In this document: in pieces, positions 8,299-16,831 of the stretch
Layout: every line of letters begins with the position of its first letter
Position numbering within the stretch: the stretch's first letter is position 1
DNA from: Geofilum rhodophaeum
GTDB taxonomy: Bacteria; Bacteroidota; Bacteroidia; Bacteroidales; Marinilabiliaceae
Reading direction: 5' to 3'
DNA length: 64,000 bases
Assembly (NCBI RefSeq): GCF_002210225.1
Contig: NZ_MWUJ01000015.1
Span: forward strand, 24,731 to 88,730
The notes under the pieces: generated by a model
Seen by the model: the letters and a program-made list of their open reading frames with translations, nothing else
The model's database searches: none
What the model was told of the DNA's origin: nothing
Translations under genes and position numbers: made by a program

Positions 8299-9084
8299 AT
8301 GAAGCAAGTAAGAGCGAAAAAATACCTGGGGCAGCATTTTCTGAACGATTTGGATATTGCGCGCCGCATTGTTGAGAGTCTCCCGACCCCGCCGGCGCAC
8401 CTGATTGAGGTGGGACCCGGAATGGGGGTGCTTACGCAGTTTTTGGTGGAGCGCAGCGATGTGGATTTGCATTTGGTGGAAATTGATTCGGAGTCGGTGG
8501 CCTACTTGCACCAACACTACCCGCAGTTGAAGGAGCGCATTGTGGAGGGCGACTTCCTTAAAATGGATTTTAAGCAACTTTTCCCGGAGCGTTTCTCCAT
8601 CATCGGCAATTTTCCCTACAACATTTCGAGCCAGATTTTTTTTAAGGCTTTTGAAAACCGGCACCAGATTGCTTACGTGGTGGGCATGGTGCAAAAGGAG
8701 GTGGGGCGTCGTATGGCATCGGGACCGGGCTCTAAGGAGTACGGGATTCTGAGTGTGCTTTTGCAGAGCTTTTTTGAGGTGGAGTACTTGTTTACGGTAG
8801 ATGAGCATGTGTTTACCCCGCCGCCCAAGGTAAAGTCGGGGGTGCTGCGCATGACCCGCAACCAGGTGGAGCAACTCGACTGTGATGAGCGCCTGTTTAT
8901 CCGTGTGGTAAAGGCGGCTTTTTTGCACCGGCGCAAAACCATGCGCAACAGTCTCCGCAAACTCGATTTTAACCACGATGCCGTGCTGCATTTGCCGGTG
9001 TTTAACCTGCGGCCCGAGCAGCTTTCGGTGCAGGGCTTTCAGGAGCTGACCCGTTTGATCCAGGATCACCCACGTTGTGAGTGA
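8299..9084 (+). CDS. rsmA: 16S rRNA (adenine1518-N6/adenine1519-N6)-dimethyltransferase
   Basis: Dimethylates two adjacent adenines in the 3'-terminal hairpin of 16S rRNA, using S-adenosylmethionine, during late 30S assembly. The 261-aa length is typical. The N-terminus KKYLGQHFLND is the family hallmark; the SAM-binding glycine loop is EVGPGMG (residues 37-43), followed by the acidic EID (61-63) and GDF (84-86). The catalytic NFPY motif is at 104-107. The C-terminal helical domain (PPPKVKSGVLRM onward) is complete. It is transcribed divergently from the flippase-like pair and 33 bp ahead of mgtE, with which it may be co-transcribed. Confidence 0.96.
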   Translation: MKQVRAKKYLGQHFLNDLDIARRIVESLPTPPAHLIEVGPGMGVLTQFLVERSDVDLHLVEIDSESVAYLHQHYPQLKERIVEGDFLKMDFKQLFPERFSIIGNFPYNISSQIFFKAFENRHQIAYVVGMVQKEVGRRMASGPGSKEYGILSVLLQSFFEVEYLFTVDEHVFTPPPKVKSGVLRMTRNQVEQLDCDERLFIRVVKAAFLHRRKTMRNSLRKLDFNHDAVLHLPVFNLRPEQLSVQGFQELTRLIQDHPRCE

Positions 9085-9117
9085 ATCCCTTTTGTGTAAC
9101 CTTTAATACTTCCGACT

Positions 9118-10482
9118 ATGGCCAATTTTGAACTAACCAGAGAGTTTATTGAGCAGATCAGACTGCTTATTGAACAGAAGGATGAGGCCGCATTGACGGA
9201 GCTGATTAAGGATTTGCACCCGGCCGATATTGCTGAGATTTATGAGGAGCTGAGCATAGAGGAGGCCAAATACCTTTACTTTTTAATCGACGACGATACG
9301 GCGGCCGACGTGCTCATTGAGCTGGAGGAGGAGGACCGCCTGCGCTTTTTAAAGGCGCTGCCCAGTGAGGTGATTGCCCGTCGTTTCATCGATAAGATGG
9401 ACTCCGACGATGCGGCCGATGTGCTTTCGGAGCTGGATGAGGAGCGCCAGCGTGAGGTGCTGTCCTTTTTGGACGACATTTCGGTGGCGGGCCATATTGT
9501 GGATCTGCTGAACTACGAGGAGGATACGGCCGGTAGTTTGATGGCCAAGGAGTTGATTAAGGTCAAGGAGTCGTGGAACATCGTGACCTGTCTCCGCAGC
9601 ATGCGCCGGCAGGTGGAGGATGTGGATGAGGTGTACTTTGTGTATGTGGTCGATAACGACGGCATTCTCAAGGGGACCCTTTCGCTGAAGAAGATGTTGT
9701 TGAGCGGGACCGACACGCTGGTGCGCGACATCTATAACCCCGATGTGATTTCGGTCAGCGCTGAGGTGCACTCCGAGGAGGTGGCCAACATTATGGATAA
9801 GTACGACCTGGTAGTGCTGCCGGTGATCGACAGTCTGGGTCGCCTGGTGGGGCGTATTACCATCGACGATGTGGTGGACTTTATTCGCGAGGAAGCGGAA
9901 AAGGATTACCAGTTGGCTTCGGGTATTACCGAGGATGTGGAGTCGTCGGACAGTGTGTGGCGGCATACCCGTGCACGCATTCCCTGGTTGATGATTGGTT
10001 TGGTGGGGGGCCTTTTTGGTTCGCGGGTGATCAGTATTTTTGAGGGCAATATTTCTGAGCATCCCGAGGTGGCTTTTTTTATGCCGCTGATTGCTGCGAT
10101 GGGCGGAAATGTGGGCATACAGTCCTCGGCCATCATGGTACAGTCGATTGCCTCGGGCAATCTGGGCCTGGATACCAACTGGCGCAAGTTGCTTAAGGAG
10201 GTGAGCATTGCCTTGCTGAATGCCTCTGCCCTGGCGGTCTTGGTGTTTTTGTACAACTTCTTTTTGGGCTCGGGGCATGCCATTACCTTTACGGTGGCTA
10301 CGGCCATGTTTTCGGTGGTGGTCTTTGCCTCGCTCTTTGGCACCTTTCTGCCCCTGTTGCTGAACCGTTTCAATATTGATCCGGCGGTGGCTACGGGGCC
10401 CTTTATTACTACGCTTAACGACTTGTCGGGGATGTTTGTCTACCTGATTCTGTCGTCCTACTTCTTTTCGGTATTTCTATAG
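9118..10482 (+). CDS. mgtE: Magnesium transporter MgtE
   Basis: Inner-membrane Mg2+ channel/transporter, 454 aa, the usual length. An N-terminal superhelical MgtE_N domain (residues ~10-130; LHPADIAEIYEEL, DDAADVLSELDEE) is followed by a pair of CBS domains (~135-260; LVRDIYNPDVISVSAEV, VGRITIDDVVDFI). These sense cytosolic Mg2+ and close the pore. The five-helix transmembrane domain (~285-454) carries PLIAAMGGNVGIQSSAIMV, with the conserved G-G-N-x-G pore segment. The gene follows rsmA by 33 bp and converges on a glycosyltransferase gene across an 11-bp gap. Confidence 0.95.
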   Translation: MANFELTREFIEQIRLLIEQKDEAALTELIKDLHPADIAEIYEELSIEEAKYLYFLIDDDTAADVLIELEEEDRLRFLKALPSEVIARRFIDKMDSDDAADVLSELDEERQREVLSFLDDISVAGHIVDLLNYEEDTAGSLMAKELIKVKESWNIVTCLRSMRRQVEDVDEVYFVYVVDNDGILKGTLSLKKMLLSGTDTLVRDIYNPDVISVSAEVHSEEVANIMDKYDLVVLPVIDSLGRLVGRITIDDVVDFIREEAEKDYQLASGITEDVESSDSVWRHTRARIPWLMIGLVGGLFGSRVISIFEGNISEHPEVAFFMPLIAAMGGNVGIQSSAIMVQSIASGNLGLDTNWRKLLKEVSIALLNASALAVLVFLYNFFLGSGHAITFTVATAMFSVVVFASLFGTFLPLLLNRFNIDPAVATGPFITTLNDLSGMFVYLILSSYFFSVFL

Positions 10483-10483
10483 G

Positions 10484-10501
10484 GGGGCTGCCCTCAGCCC
10501 C
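10484..10501. terminator. Short hairpin between convergent mgtE and glycosyltransferase genes
   Basis: GGGGCTG-CCCT-CAGCCCC forms a 7-bp G/C-rich stem with a 4-nt loop right at the two stop codons. There is no T-tract, so intrinsic termination would be weak; it may only stabilise 3' ends. Confidence 0.35.
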
Positions 10502-11537
10502 GGTTGGGCATCAGGAAGCCGCCGGCCATGGGGAAGTATTCGATGTGGTAGCTGCTGCTTTCTTCCAGAATTCTTTCGATGAAGCGTTGGGTGTTGTCCG
10601 GGTAGAGCTGTCGGACCGGAGCCGGCCCTTGCAACCAGCTTTCGATTTGTCCCCGATGTTTTTCGTGCAGATCGGGCACCGTGTCAACGCCCATTTGTTG
10701 CAAGAGGGCGGCGTTGCATTGCTGTTCGTATTGGTGCTTCATGGGAACTACGCAGAGTTTTTTTCCCAGAAAGAGGGCTTCGGCCGGGGTTTCGAAGCCG
10801 GCATTGCAGAGTACGCCGCTGCATTGAAGCAAACTTTCGGTAAAGGCTTCTTTTTCGATGGGGCGGATGCGGATGTCCTGAAAGGAATAGGGCCTGCGGG
10901 CATTCTTCGAGAAGACTTCCCAGCGGATGTTTCTGAAGTTGGAGAGGAAGCTGATGATGCTCAGGTCGGCATAGGCGGGCAGATATACGGTGTAATGGCC
11001 TTTGTCGCCCGCTTTACCGGAGCGAATGTCGCTGCGAATGACGGGGGTGGAAACGCCGGGGGCAAATTTTTGAAAATGAAAGCCGAAGGAAGAAGAGGTG
11101 GGGGCATAGTGGCGCAACAAAAAGCGGCCCAGGGGATCTTTGACGGCGGGTCGTGGTGCTGCGGGATGCAGCACCGCAGCCTGGTGACTGAGGCCGATGC
11201 AGCGCTGGCCGCGCAGTCGGCAGGCCCAGGCCGATACGGGCTCAAAATCGGACAGCACCAGGTCGTAGTCCTTCACGGGCAGCTGTTTGACCTCCTTAAA
11301 AAAACGCCGCAGGGAGTTCGACGAAAAGGTGCTTTTGTAGTCGATGCCTCCGTTTTTCCCGAAGGTGAAACCGAGTCCCCCCAACTTGTATTTTATCTCC
11401 CAGGGAAGGGTCAGTTCGCTGTGGTAACCGCTGACAAGCAGGTCGGTTTCGGCATAGTTTTGCAGAATGGGCACAATTTCACGGGCCCTGGCCAGGTGTC
11501 CGTTGCCGGTGCCCTGTATGGCATAGAGTATTTTCAT
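10494..11537 (-). CDS. Glycosyltransferase-like protein of the UDP-glycosyltransferase (GT-B) superfamily
   Basis: GT-B-fold protein of 347 aa. The N-terminal MKILYAIQGTGNGHLARA is the glycine-rich start typical of MurG/GT28-like and MJ1255-type transferases. The C-terminal half carries the sugar-nucleotide signature region CNAGFETPAEALFLGKKL (near residues 240-257), with the usual G-x-x-T-x-x-E-A-L pattern, and PMKHQYEQQCNA (~261-272). This resembles diacylglycerol or undecaprenyl-linked glycosyl transfer, but the acceptor and donor cannot be deduced. No transmembrane helix or signal peptide is visible, so it likely acts at the cytoplasmic membrane face. It stands alone between convergent mgtE and an upstream orphan gene in the same direction. 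Confidence 0.8.
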   Translation of the reverse strand: MKILYAIQGTGNGHLARAREIVPILQNYAETDLLVSGYHSELTLPWEIKYKLGGLGFTFGKNGGIDYKSTFSSNSLRRFFKEVKQLPVKDYDLVLSDFEPVSAWACRLRGQRCIGLSHQAAVLHPAAPRPAVKDPLGRFLLRHYAPTSSSFGFHFQKFAPGVSTPVIRSDIRSGKAGDKGHYTVYLPAYADLSIISFLSNFRNIRWEVFSKNARRPYSFQDIRIRPIEKEAFTESLLQCSGVLCNAGFETPAEALFLGKKLCVVPMKHQYEQQCNAALLQQMGVDTVPDLHEKHRGQIESWLQGPAPVRQLYPDNTQRFIERILEESSSYHIEYFPMAGGFLMPNRG

Positions 11538-11671
11538 GTTCGTATTAATTTGCAGCAGGTGCTGTGCTGTTGTTTGTTCAGCACTGCAAGGTTACGGCAG
11601 ACATGCAAATTAATGGTGAACTGGAGACTAAGTGATTGTTAAATGTGGACTTTGGGCTGCGCCTTTGCGCT

Positions 11672-12367
11672 TCAGCCGCACATGGGCTCGATGATGGCGT
11701 TGCGGCGGGCCATGCTGCGCTGCCAGCTGGCGTACAAATCGAGGTTGAAACTGCGGGAGTTCCCTTCGGTCTGTACCAGTTTGCTGCGGCGGGCTACTAC
11801 AAAGGAGCGCTGGGGCGAAAGACTGCCTACCATGTAGTCGATGCCTCCGTGAAAGCGGTCGTTGAGGGCCTGGGTGGGCCCTTCGCAATGTACAATGAGG
11901 GTGAGCTTGTGACGGGCGGTGAGAAACAGGAGCTGGTCGATCAACTGGTCGCTCAGTGCTTCGCTGCTTTCGATTTGGAGCACGACGGCGTGCACCAGGC
12001 GGTTTTGTTCTATGCCTTGTTCGAGTCCCTGCAGGTTGTCCAGTGCCAGGGGGTGCAGGCGTACTTCTCCGGCTGCATCGGGACTGCTGGTGTTGGGGTG
12101 CGACTTTTGACTCATCCAAAGGATTTCCTGTTCCCAGCTGAGCACGGAGGCCAGGACGGTGGCCAAAGCATAGGCACTCTCGTGATCAAACACGATGGTC
12201 TCAAAACCGGTCTGGTAAAAGCGGTCGGACCGGATGCTGGTTTTGGACCACATCTGTAGGACTTGGCTGTCCATTTCTTCTTCCATCAGCACTTTTCCTG
12301 CCTCCAGAAAGTCGTTGTTACCCGGGTACATCATGGCGTTGGGACGGTTTATAGCGGTTGTTTGCAT
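11672..12367 (-). CDS. Protein of unknown function (orphan, 231 aa)
   Basis: I do not recognise this protein. It is 231 aa, soluble-looking, with no signal peptide or transmembrane segment. Visible features are an acidic N-terminal region (FLEAGKVLMEEEMD), a central alternating hydrophobic block (HAVVLQIESSEALSDQLIDQ and LIVHCEGPTQAL) and a basic C-terminus (SPQRSFVVARRSKLVQTEGN). The hydrophobic strands spaced by helices suggest an alpha/beta fold, possibly a RecA-like or Rossmann-like core, but no Walker motif can be pointed to. A TAACCTTG element (-7-like, one mismatch) lies about 70 nt upstream at 12437-12444, and the same element precedes the downstream glycosyltransferase, so the two may be co-regulated. 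Coding is supported by a plausible protein composition, whereas antisense frames look unnatural. Confidence 0.6.
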   Translation of the reverse strand: MQTTAINRPNAMMYPGNNDFLEAGKVLMEEEMDSQVLQMWSKTSIRSDRFYQTGFETIVFDHESAYALATVLASVLSWEQEILWMSQKSHPNTSSPDAAGEVRLHPLALDNLQGLEQGIEQNRLVHAVVLQIESSEALSDQLIDQLLFLTARHKLTLIVHCEGPTQALNDRFHGGIDYMVGSLSPQRSFVVARRSKLVQTEGNSRSFNLDLYASWQRSMARRNAIIEPMCG

Positions 12368-12590
12368 ATGCGTTTTTGTGCTTGTTCTGATATTCCGGGG
12401 TAAAAATAAGCAGATGGGGCAAGCAGCTTGTCAATGCAAGGTTAAGACTGTGTTATGTTTGTCTTACAAGTTTATGACAATCAGAAACTAGGGGGCACGT
12501 ACGGCGACCGGCTTTTTTTTAGTGTTTTTTTGACGAGGGCCTCCGCCTTGCTTTTTGTATCTTTAGCCTTTGTTTCAAACTTCGCTGAAT

Positions 12591-15056
12591 ATGCCCGATT
12601 TGTTTGCCGATATTGTTTTGCCGGTGCCGCTGCCGCGCTTGTTTACTTACAGTGTGCCGCCTGAGTTGGCGGGGGGACTGGAGACGGGCTGTCGTGTGGT
12701 GGTTTCTTTTGGCAAAAAGAAGCTGCTGTCGGGGGTGGTGTTTCGCCTGCACCACGAGGCGCCGCAGGCCTATGCCTGCAAGCCGTTGCAAAGTGTGCTG
12801 GAGGGGGGACCGGTGGTGCTTGCTGCGCAGTTGAAGCTGTGGCAGTGGATGGCCGATTATTACCAGTGTACTTTGGGTGAGATTTATAAGGCAGCGCTGC
12901 CCTCGGGCCTCAAGCTGGAGAGCGAAACGCGGGTGTACTATAATGCGGACTTTGAGCAGGAGACGGATTTGCCCGAAAAGGCTTTGCTGGTGTTGGATTT
13001 TCTGAGTCGCGAGAAGCACACGACCATTGGGCGACTCAATGAGCTTACGGGATTGAAAAACTGTTATGGCCTGGTTAAGGCTTTGATGGATATGGAGGCG
13101 GTGTTTGTGCATGAGCGCCTGAATGCGGCTTACCGTGCCCGCGAGGAGGCTTTTATTCAGCTTGCCGAAGGGGCGCGCAGTGAGAACGGCATGCGCGATG
13201 CCTTTGATGCTTTGGGGCGGGCTCCCAAGCAGTTGCAGGTACTGATGACTTTTGTGCAGAAGGCCGGCGGGGTGGAGTCGGTGATGGCGGGTGCCGGCTT
13301 ATGGCGCAAGGAGTTGCTCGACTTGGTGGAAGGGGGCGCCGGGGCGCTGTCGGAGTTGTTGAAGAAGGGAACCCTGGTGCAGGAGCAGCGGGAGGTCTCG
13401 CGACTTGCGCAGGAAAGGGTGGAGCTGCAGGAGAAGAAGGCGCTTTCGGAGGTGCAGACCAAAGCCCTGGAACAGGTGCGGGAACAGCTGTCGCCCGACA
13501 AGCCGGTACTTTTGCACGGGGTGACCTCCAGCGGGAAGACCGAGCTCTACATTCATCTGATCGAAGAGGTTTTGCAGTCGGACCGCCAGGCCTTGTACCT
13601 CTTGCCCGAAATTGCTTTGACGACCCAGATTACGAGTCGCCTGAAGGCCCACTTTGGCGATAAGCTGGGGATTTACCACTCCCGTTTTTCCGATGCCGAA
13701 AGGGTGGAGGTCTGGCAAAACCTCCTGGGTGAGCAGCCTTACCAGGTGATTTTGGGTGTGCGCTCGGCGGTGTTTTTGCCTTTTAAGGCGCTGGGACTGA
13801 TTATTGTGGATGAGGAACACGAGCATTCTTTTAAGCAGTTTGATCCGGCCCCGCGCTACCATGCCCGGGATGTGGCGCTGGTGCTGGGACGCCACTTTGG
13901 GGCGCAGGTGTTGCTGGGTACGGCTACCCCGTCGATGGAGAGTTATTACAATGCGGAGACGGGAAAATATGGGCTGGTGGAGCTGGCGACGCGGCACGAG
14001 GGTTTGCAGTTGCCGGAGGTGGTGGTGGTGAATACGCGCGACGAGCAACGCAAGAAGCGGATGACGGGTCCTTTTTCGCCCCAGCTGGTGGCGCTGATGC
14101 AGGATGCCCTGGAGCGGCACGAACAGATCATTCTGTTCCAGAACCGGAGAGGCTTTGCCCCTTATCTGGAGTGTACGGTCTGTGCCTGGATTTCGCGCTG
14201 CAAACACTGCGATGTGAGCATGACCTACCATAAGGGCATTCATCAGTTGGTGTGCCACTACTGCGGCTACACCGAACCGGTGCACACGGTCTGCCAGGCC
14301 TGCGGCAATCCCTCGCTGCAACTGAAGGGTTTTGGCACGCAAAAAATTGAGGAGGAGATTCAGGCGTTGTTGCCCGGGGTGCGGGTGGGGCGGATGGACT
14401 ACGATACCACGCGGTCGAAAAAGGGCTATGAGGACTTGATAGGGGCTTTTGAGCAGGGGAAGCTCGATGTTTTGGTGGGTACGCAAATGGTGACGAAGGG
14501 ACTCGATTTTGACCGGGTGAGTGTGGTGGGTATTTTGAATGCCGACGGGATGCTCAACAATCCCGATTTCAGGGCTTTTGAACGCAGCTACCAAATGATG
14601 GCGCAGGTGAGCGGTCGCGCCGGCCGTAAAAATCGCCGGGGTACGGTGGTCTTACAGACCAGCGATCCGGAGCATCCGGTGATTGCGCGGGTGCGCAACA
14701 ACGATTTCGCCGGCTTTTATGCCGAACAGCTGGCCGAGCGCGAGCAGTTCAAATACCCGCCTTTTTACCGTTTGGTGTATCTCACGGTGAAGCACAAGCA
14801 GCGGCAAACGGCCCAGGGGGCGGCCCAGGCGCTGGCGCATTTTCTGCGCGAGGTTTTTGGCAATCGGGTGCTGGGACCCCAGGAACCGCCGGTGGCACGT
14901 ATTCAGGATGTGCATTTGCAAAAAATTATGCTGAAGCTGGAGCGCCAGGCTTCTACGGTGAAGGCCAAGGAGCTGATGCAGGATTGCATCAACCGGGTGC
15001 TGGCTACTCAAAGTTGGCGCTATGTGCAGGTGGCGGCCGATGTGGATCCTATGTAA
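12591..15056 (+). CDS. priA: Primosomal protein N' (replication restart helicase PriA)
   Basis: Superfamily-2 3'-5' helicase that recognises abandoned replication forks and reloads the replisome; 821 aa. The N-terminal 3'-DNA-end binding domain begins MPDLFADIVLPVPLPRLFTY. Walker A is LHGVTSSGKTEL near residue 310, and Walker B is DEEH near residue 408. Zinc-binding cysteine pairs CTVC, CKHC, CHYC and CQAC lie at about 525-570, embedded between the helicase lobes as in all PriA. The helicase motif QVSGRAGR is at about 670. The ATG at 12591 is chosen because homologues start with this sequence; an in-frame ATG 21 nt upstream adds unrelated residues. The cluster continues with a possible small RNA and rpoN. 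Confidence 0.96.
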   Translation: MPDLFADIVLPVPLPRLFTYSVPPELAGGLETGCRVVVSFGKKKLLSGVVFRLHHEAPQAYACKPLQSVLEGGPVVLAAQLKLWQWMADYYQCTLGEIYKAALPSGLKLESETRVYYNADFEQETDLPEKALLVLDFLSREKHTTIGRLNELTGLKNCYGLVKALMDMEAVFVHERLNAAYRAREEAFIQLAEGARSENGMRDAFDALGRAPKQLQVLMTFVQKAGGVESVMAGAGLWRKELLDLVEGGAGALSELLKKGTLVQEQREVSRLAQERVELQEKKALSEVQTKALEQVREQLSPDKPVLLHGVTSSGKTELYIHLIEEVLQSDRQALYLLPEIALTTQITSRLKAHFGDKLGIYHSRFSDAERVEVWQNLLGEQPYQVILGVRSAVFLPFKALGLIIVDEEHEHSFKQFDPAPRYHARDVALVLGRHFGAQVLLGTATPSMESYYNAETGKYGLVELATRHEGLQLPEVVVVNTRDEQRKKRMTGPFSPQLVALMQDALERHEQIILFQNRRGFAPYLECTVCAWISRCKHCDVSMTYHKGIHQLVCHYCGYTEPVHTVCQACGNPSLQLKGFGTQKIEEEIQALLPGVRVGRMDYDTTRSKKGYEDLIGAFEQGKLDVLVGTQMVTKGLDFDRVSVVGILNADGMLNNPDFRAFERSYQMMAQVSGRAGRKNRRGTVVLQTSDPEHPVIARVRNNDFAGFYAEQLAEREQFKYPPFYRLVYLTVKHKQRQTAQGAAQALAHFLREVFGNRVLGPQEPPVARIQDVHLQKIMLKLERQASTVKAKELMQDCINRVLATQSWRYVQVAADVDPM

Positions 15057-15126
15057 ATACGGTGTTTTTTGTACCTTTTGCACAGTATTTTTACTTTTTG
15101 ACCGAAACTAAGGGACGGGGGCGTTG

Positions 15127-15241
15127 TATTTTTGGTGGTGGAAGATCCTTAGAAAAACGCACAACCAAAAGCACCGCCCTCCGGGGTGGATCAAGTTGGC
15201 CCCGCCAGTTGTTTCGACAACTGTTGCGGGGCACTTTTTTT
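15127..15241 (+). ncRNA. Candidate small RNA between priA and rpoN
   Basis: The 282-bp gap between priA and rpoN contains a TAnnTTTG-type element (TATTTTTG at 15127-15134) followed about 65 nt later by a textbook terminator. The intervening ~100 nt can fold: GATCC (15144-15148) pairs with GGATC (15188-15192), enclosing a small CACC/GGTG hairpin. The promoter half is imperfect, because the nearest TTTG lies 26 nt upstream. No known RNA family (6S, SRP, tmRNA) could be recognised. The alternative is that the hairpin simply ends the priA transcript. Confidence 0.35.
15199..15241 (+). terminator. Rho-independent terminator upstream of rpoN
   Basis: Stem GCCCCGC + CAGTTGT / ACAACTG + GCGGGGC with a TTCG loop and a 2-nt bulge on the 3' side, followed by AC and seven T residues. 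It terminates priA and/or the candidate small RNA ahead of the rpoN promoter. Confidence 0.85.
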
Positions 15242-15259
15242 GTAGAAGGGGCGCTCTTG

Positions 15260-15290
15260 TTTCAATATTGCGGAAATAAGCTTATTTTTG
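15260..15290 (+). promoter_or_regulatory. Probable rpoN promoter
   Basis: TTTC (15260-15263, one mismatch to TTTG), a 19-nt spacer and TATTTTTG (15283-15290, a full TAnnTTTG match). The predicted start near 15297 leaves about 40 nt of leader before the rpoN ATG. Confidence 0.55.
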
Positions 15291-15338
15291 CTTTTGAGCG
15301 GTCTGCCATTACAGGCCCTTTTTAAAGTATTCAGATTT

Positions 15339-16799
15339 ATGTTGAAACAGAGTTTACAGCAAAAACTGCTTCAGAAGCTTTCGCCCCTGCAAATTCAGGT
15401 GATTAAGTTGCTGGAGATTCCGACTGCCCAGCTGGAACAGCGCATAAAGGAGGAGTTGGAAGTAAACCCTGTGCTGGAGTATGCGGGCGATTCGCAGGGG
15501 AGCAATGATGAGTACGGCGATGAGGCCGATTCGGTTCCTGAGCAGGAAATGGAAAAGGATGAGCTGTCGATCGACGACTACATTCGCGACGACGATATTC
15601 CTGCCTATAAATTGCAGTCGCGCAATTACTCGAAGGACGACAAGCACGAAGACATTCCCTTTTCGGGGGGGACCACCTTTCATGAACATTTGACGGCTCA
15701 GCTGGGTTTGCGCATCATGACCGAGCGCCAGCGCAATATTGCCGAATACATTATTGGCAATATTGACGAGGATGGTTACTTGCGGCGTGAGATTGAGGAG
15801 ATTGTGGACGATTTGGCTTTTTCGCAGAATGTGGAGGTGGAGGAGCAGGAGGCGCTGGAGGTGCTGGAGGTGATTCACGATTTTGATCCGCCCGGAGTGG
15901 GGGCCCGCGATTTGCAGGAGTGCCTGGTGTTGCAGATGGAACGCCGGGCCAATGAGGCGGAGTCGGCGCGCCATGCCTATCAGATTTTGAAGTCGCATTT
16001 TGAAGAGTTTACCCGCAAGCATTACGATAAAATTGCCAAAAGACTGCACCTCGATGACGAGCAGCTGAAGGATGCGGTGGATGAAATTTTGAAGCTGAAC
16101 CCCAAGCCGGGCAGCTCGTACAGCAATCCGATGAGCAAAACGGCCCAGCACATTATTCCGGATTTTATTCTGGAGGTAGAGGACGGCCAGTTTCAGCTGT
16201 CGCTGAATTCGCGTAATTTGCCCGAATTGCGGGTCAGTTCGACTTATTCGGAGATGCTCAGCGATTACCAGTCGAACAAGAAAAACCAGAGCCGCGAGCA
16301 AAAGGATGCGGTGATGTTTGTAAAGCAGAAGCTCGATTCGGCCAAGTGGTTCATTGATGCCATTCGTCAACGCCAAAACACTTTGATGACGGTGATGGAG
16401 GCCATTCTGGCTTACCAGAAGGAGTATTTTGTGGAGGGCGATGAAATGAGTTTGCGCCCGATGATTTTGAAGGACATTGCCGATAAAACCAATCTGGATA
16501 TTTCGACCATTTCACGGGTGTCGAACAGCAAGTACATTCAGACGCACTTCGGTATTTTTCCGCTGAAGTACTTTTTTTCGGAGGGCTTGCAGACCGACAG
16601 CGGCGAGGAGGTTTCCACACGGGAAATTAAGAAGATTCTGGAGGAGTGTATAGCCGCGGAGGACAAACGCAAACCATTGACCGACGATAAGCTGGCCCTG
16701 ATTCTGAAGGAGAAGTCGTACAACATTGCCCGTCGTACGGTGGCCAAGTACCGGGAACAGTTGAATATTCCTGTGGCACGTCTGCGCAAGGAGTTGTAA
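15339..16799 (+). CDS. rpoN: RNA polymerase sigma-54 factor
   Basis: Alternative sigma factor that directs RNA polymerase to -24/-12 promoters and needs an AAA+ activator; 486 aa. Region I is the Gln/Leu-rich N-terminus (MLKQSLQQKLLQKLSPLQIQ). An acidic region II lies at about residues 55-100. The core-binding and DNA-binding domains of region III follow, with the RpoN box ARRTVAKYRE near residues 465-475. The ATG at 15339 matches the family start; an in-frame ATG at 15288 lies inside the predicted promoter and is rejected. No sigma-54 activator is found in this window, and no -24/-12 promoter was noticed here. Confidence 0.95.
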   Translation: MLKQSLQQKLLQKLSPLQIQVIKLLEIPTAQLEQRIKEELEVNPVLEYAGDSQGSNDEYGDEADSVPEQEMEKDELSIDDYIRDDDIPAYKLQSRNYSKDDKHEDIPFSGGTTFHEHLTAQLGLRIMTERQRNIAEYIIGNIDEDGYLRREIEEIVDDLAFSQNVEVEEQEALEVLEVIHDFDPPGVGARDLQECLVLQMERRANEAESARHAYQILKSHFEEFTRKHYDKIAKRLHLDDEQLKDAVDEILKLNPKPGSSYSNPMSKTAQHIIPDFILEVEDGQFQLSLNSRNLPELRVSSTYSEMLSDYQSNKKNQSREQKDAVMFVKQKLDSAKWFIDAIRQRQNTLMTVMEAILAYQKEYFVEGDEMSLRPMILKDIADKTNLDISTISRVSNSKYIQTHFGIFPLKYFFSEGLQTDSGEEVSTREIKKILEECIAAEDKRKPLTDDKLALILKEKSYNIARRTVAKYREQLNIPVARLRKEL

Positions 16800-16831
16800 C
16801 GGGACCTGGTCCCAAAAAGAAGAGGAGAGCT

